A stretch of 64,000 nucleotides of DNA. Origin: CAVUPF01 sp963777915 (GTDB taxonomy: Bacteria; Actinomycetota; Thermoleophilia; Solirubrobacterales; 70-9). Within the stretch, counting starts at the first letter, position 1, and each line of letters starts with the position of its first letter. Shown piece after piece: positions 63,788 to 64,000 of this stretch. The stretch is from NCBI GenBank assembly GCA_963777915.1, contig CAVZSH010000005.1, positions 806,001 through 870,000 of the forward strand. Reading direction: 5' to 3'. The notes below the pieces were generated by a model. It was not told the origin of the DNA, did not search any database, and saw only the letters and a list, made by a program, of their open reading frames with translations. Position numbers and translations under genes: made by a program.

Positions 63788-64000
63788 GCTGCTCCTCCAG
63801 TTGTGGGATATGGGCGGCGCCGGTGCCCGCTTGCGCCGTCTCCTCGCCGTAGTGATAGCGCCCACCGCGAAGCAGCGAGGCCGCGGCGGCCACCAGGCAG
63901 GCGATGATCGCGAAAATGAATGCGGTGTGCAAACCGTCCCGGAACGGGGCGGAGATCAGGTGGGGGAAGAAGCCGGACCCGGTCAGCAGGGTGACGGCGT
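63777..64000 (-). CDS. MFS drug-efflux transporter, C-terminal end (partial)
   Basis: 74 codons before the stop at 63777; the gene enters from the right edge. Reads FFPHLISAPFRDGLHTAF, then a last membrane helix (IFAIIACLVAAAASLLR), RGGRYHYGEE and a hydrophilic tail. The final-helix pattern matches 14-helix DHA2 (EmrB/QacA) transporters. Substrate cannot be inferred from this part. Confidence 0.72.
   Translation of the reverse strand, partial: AVTLLTGSGFFPHLISAPFRDGLHTAFIFAIIACLVAAAASLLRGGRYHYGEETAQAGTGAAHIPQLEEQHAR

Overview
The window is high-GC DNA from an actinobacterium. HisZ with a short HisG, a probable RsiG anti-sigma factor carrying one c-di-GMP motif, a GarA/FtsR-type pair, MurT/GatD and a VKOR/thioredoxin pair together suggest class Thermoleophilia (Solirubrobacterales-like). 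That placement is an inference; no 16S rRNA is present to test it.

Layout. 1-475 holds the 3' end of a 23S rRNA gene, a 5S rRNA gene and a strong terminator. 1.2-26.3 kb is an almost unbroken plus-strand block of core genes: murA (with Asp at the position of the usual catalytic Cys), hisZGDBA (no hisH or hisF, only a 14-codon mini-ORF where hisH is often found), cca, pgeF, yggS, sepF, proC, yggT, lspA, rluD, then rpsB-tsf-pyrH-frr-uppS-cdsA-dxr-rseP-ispG-proS-pgsA, then rsiG-garA-ftsR and two accessory genes. 26.3-36.1 kb is mixed: an RskA-like membrane protein with a sigma-region-4-like head, a thioesterase, nadE, a WS/DGAT acyltransferase, dinB, a TetR relic, a TetR regulator with a divergent hydrolase that appears to start at ATA, and ccdA. 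A complete IS1595-type insertion sequence with an 8-bp target duplication lies at 36.11-37.11 kb. 37.1-45.6 kb carries a flavodoxin-fold protein, a FUSC-like membrane protein, a thiolase/SDR pair, and a kdpD-kdpE-APC/USP transporter cluster.

The most interesting region is 45,714-53,653: an apparently intact filamentous-phage (inovirus) prophage of about 7.9 kb. It is bounded by two 28-bp sites with XerC arm, 6-bp spacer and XerD arm (XerCD/dif architecture), and it encodes no integrase. It carries a small ssDNA-binding-protein candidate, a pVIII-type major coat protein (signal peptide, short acidic N-terminus, one membrane helix, basic tail), pIII-like and pVI-like proteins, a Zot/pI assembly ATPase, a gene II/X-like replication initiator, several 39-47-residue membrane proteins and an HNH nuclease. 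A small minus-strand gene sits across a divergent regulatory region and beside a perfect 15-bp hairpin. When circularised through the att core, the rep and ssb ends join into one replication module. No secretin (pIV) gene is present, as expected for a monoderm host.

53.7-64 kb returns to chromosomal genes: chrA, a thioredoxin/VKOR disulfide pair, a hydrolase, a peroxiredoxin and a cyclophilin on the minus strand; then a methyltransferase, a lipid kinase and murT-methyltransferase-gatD on the plus strand; then a metallo-hydrolase and the end of an MFS transporter on the minus strand.
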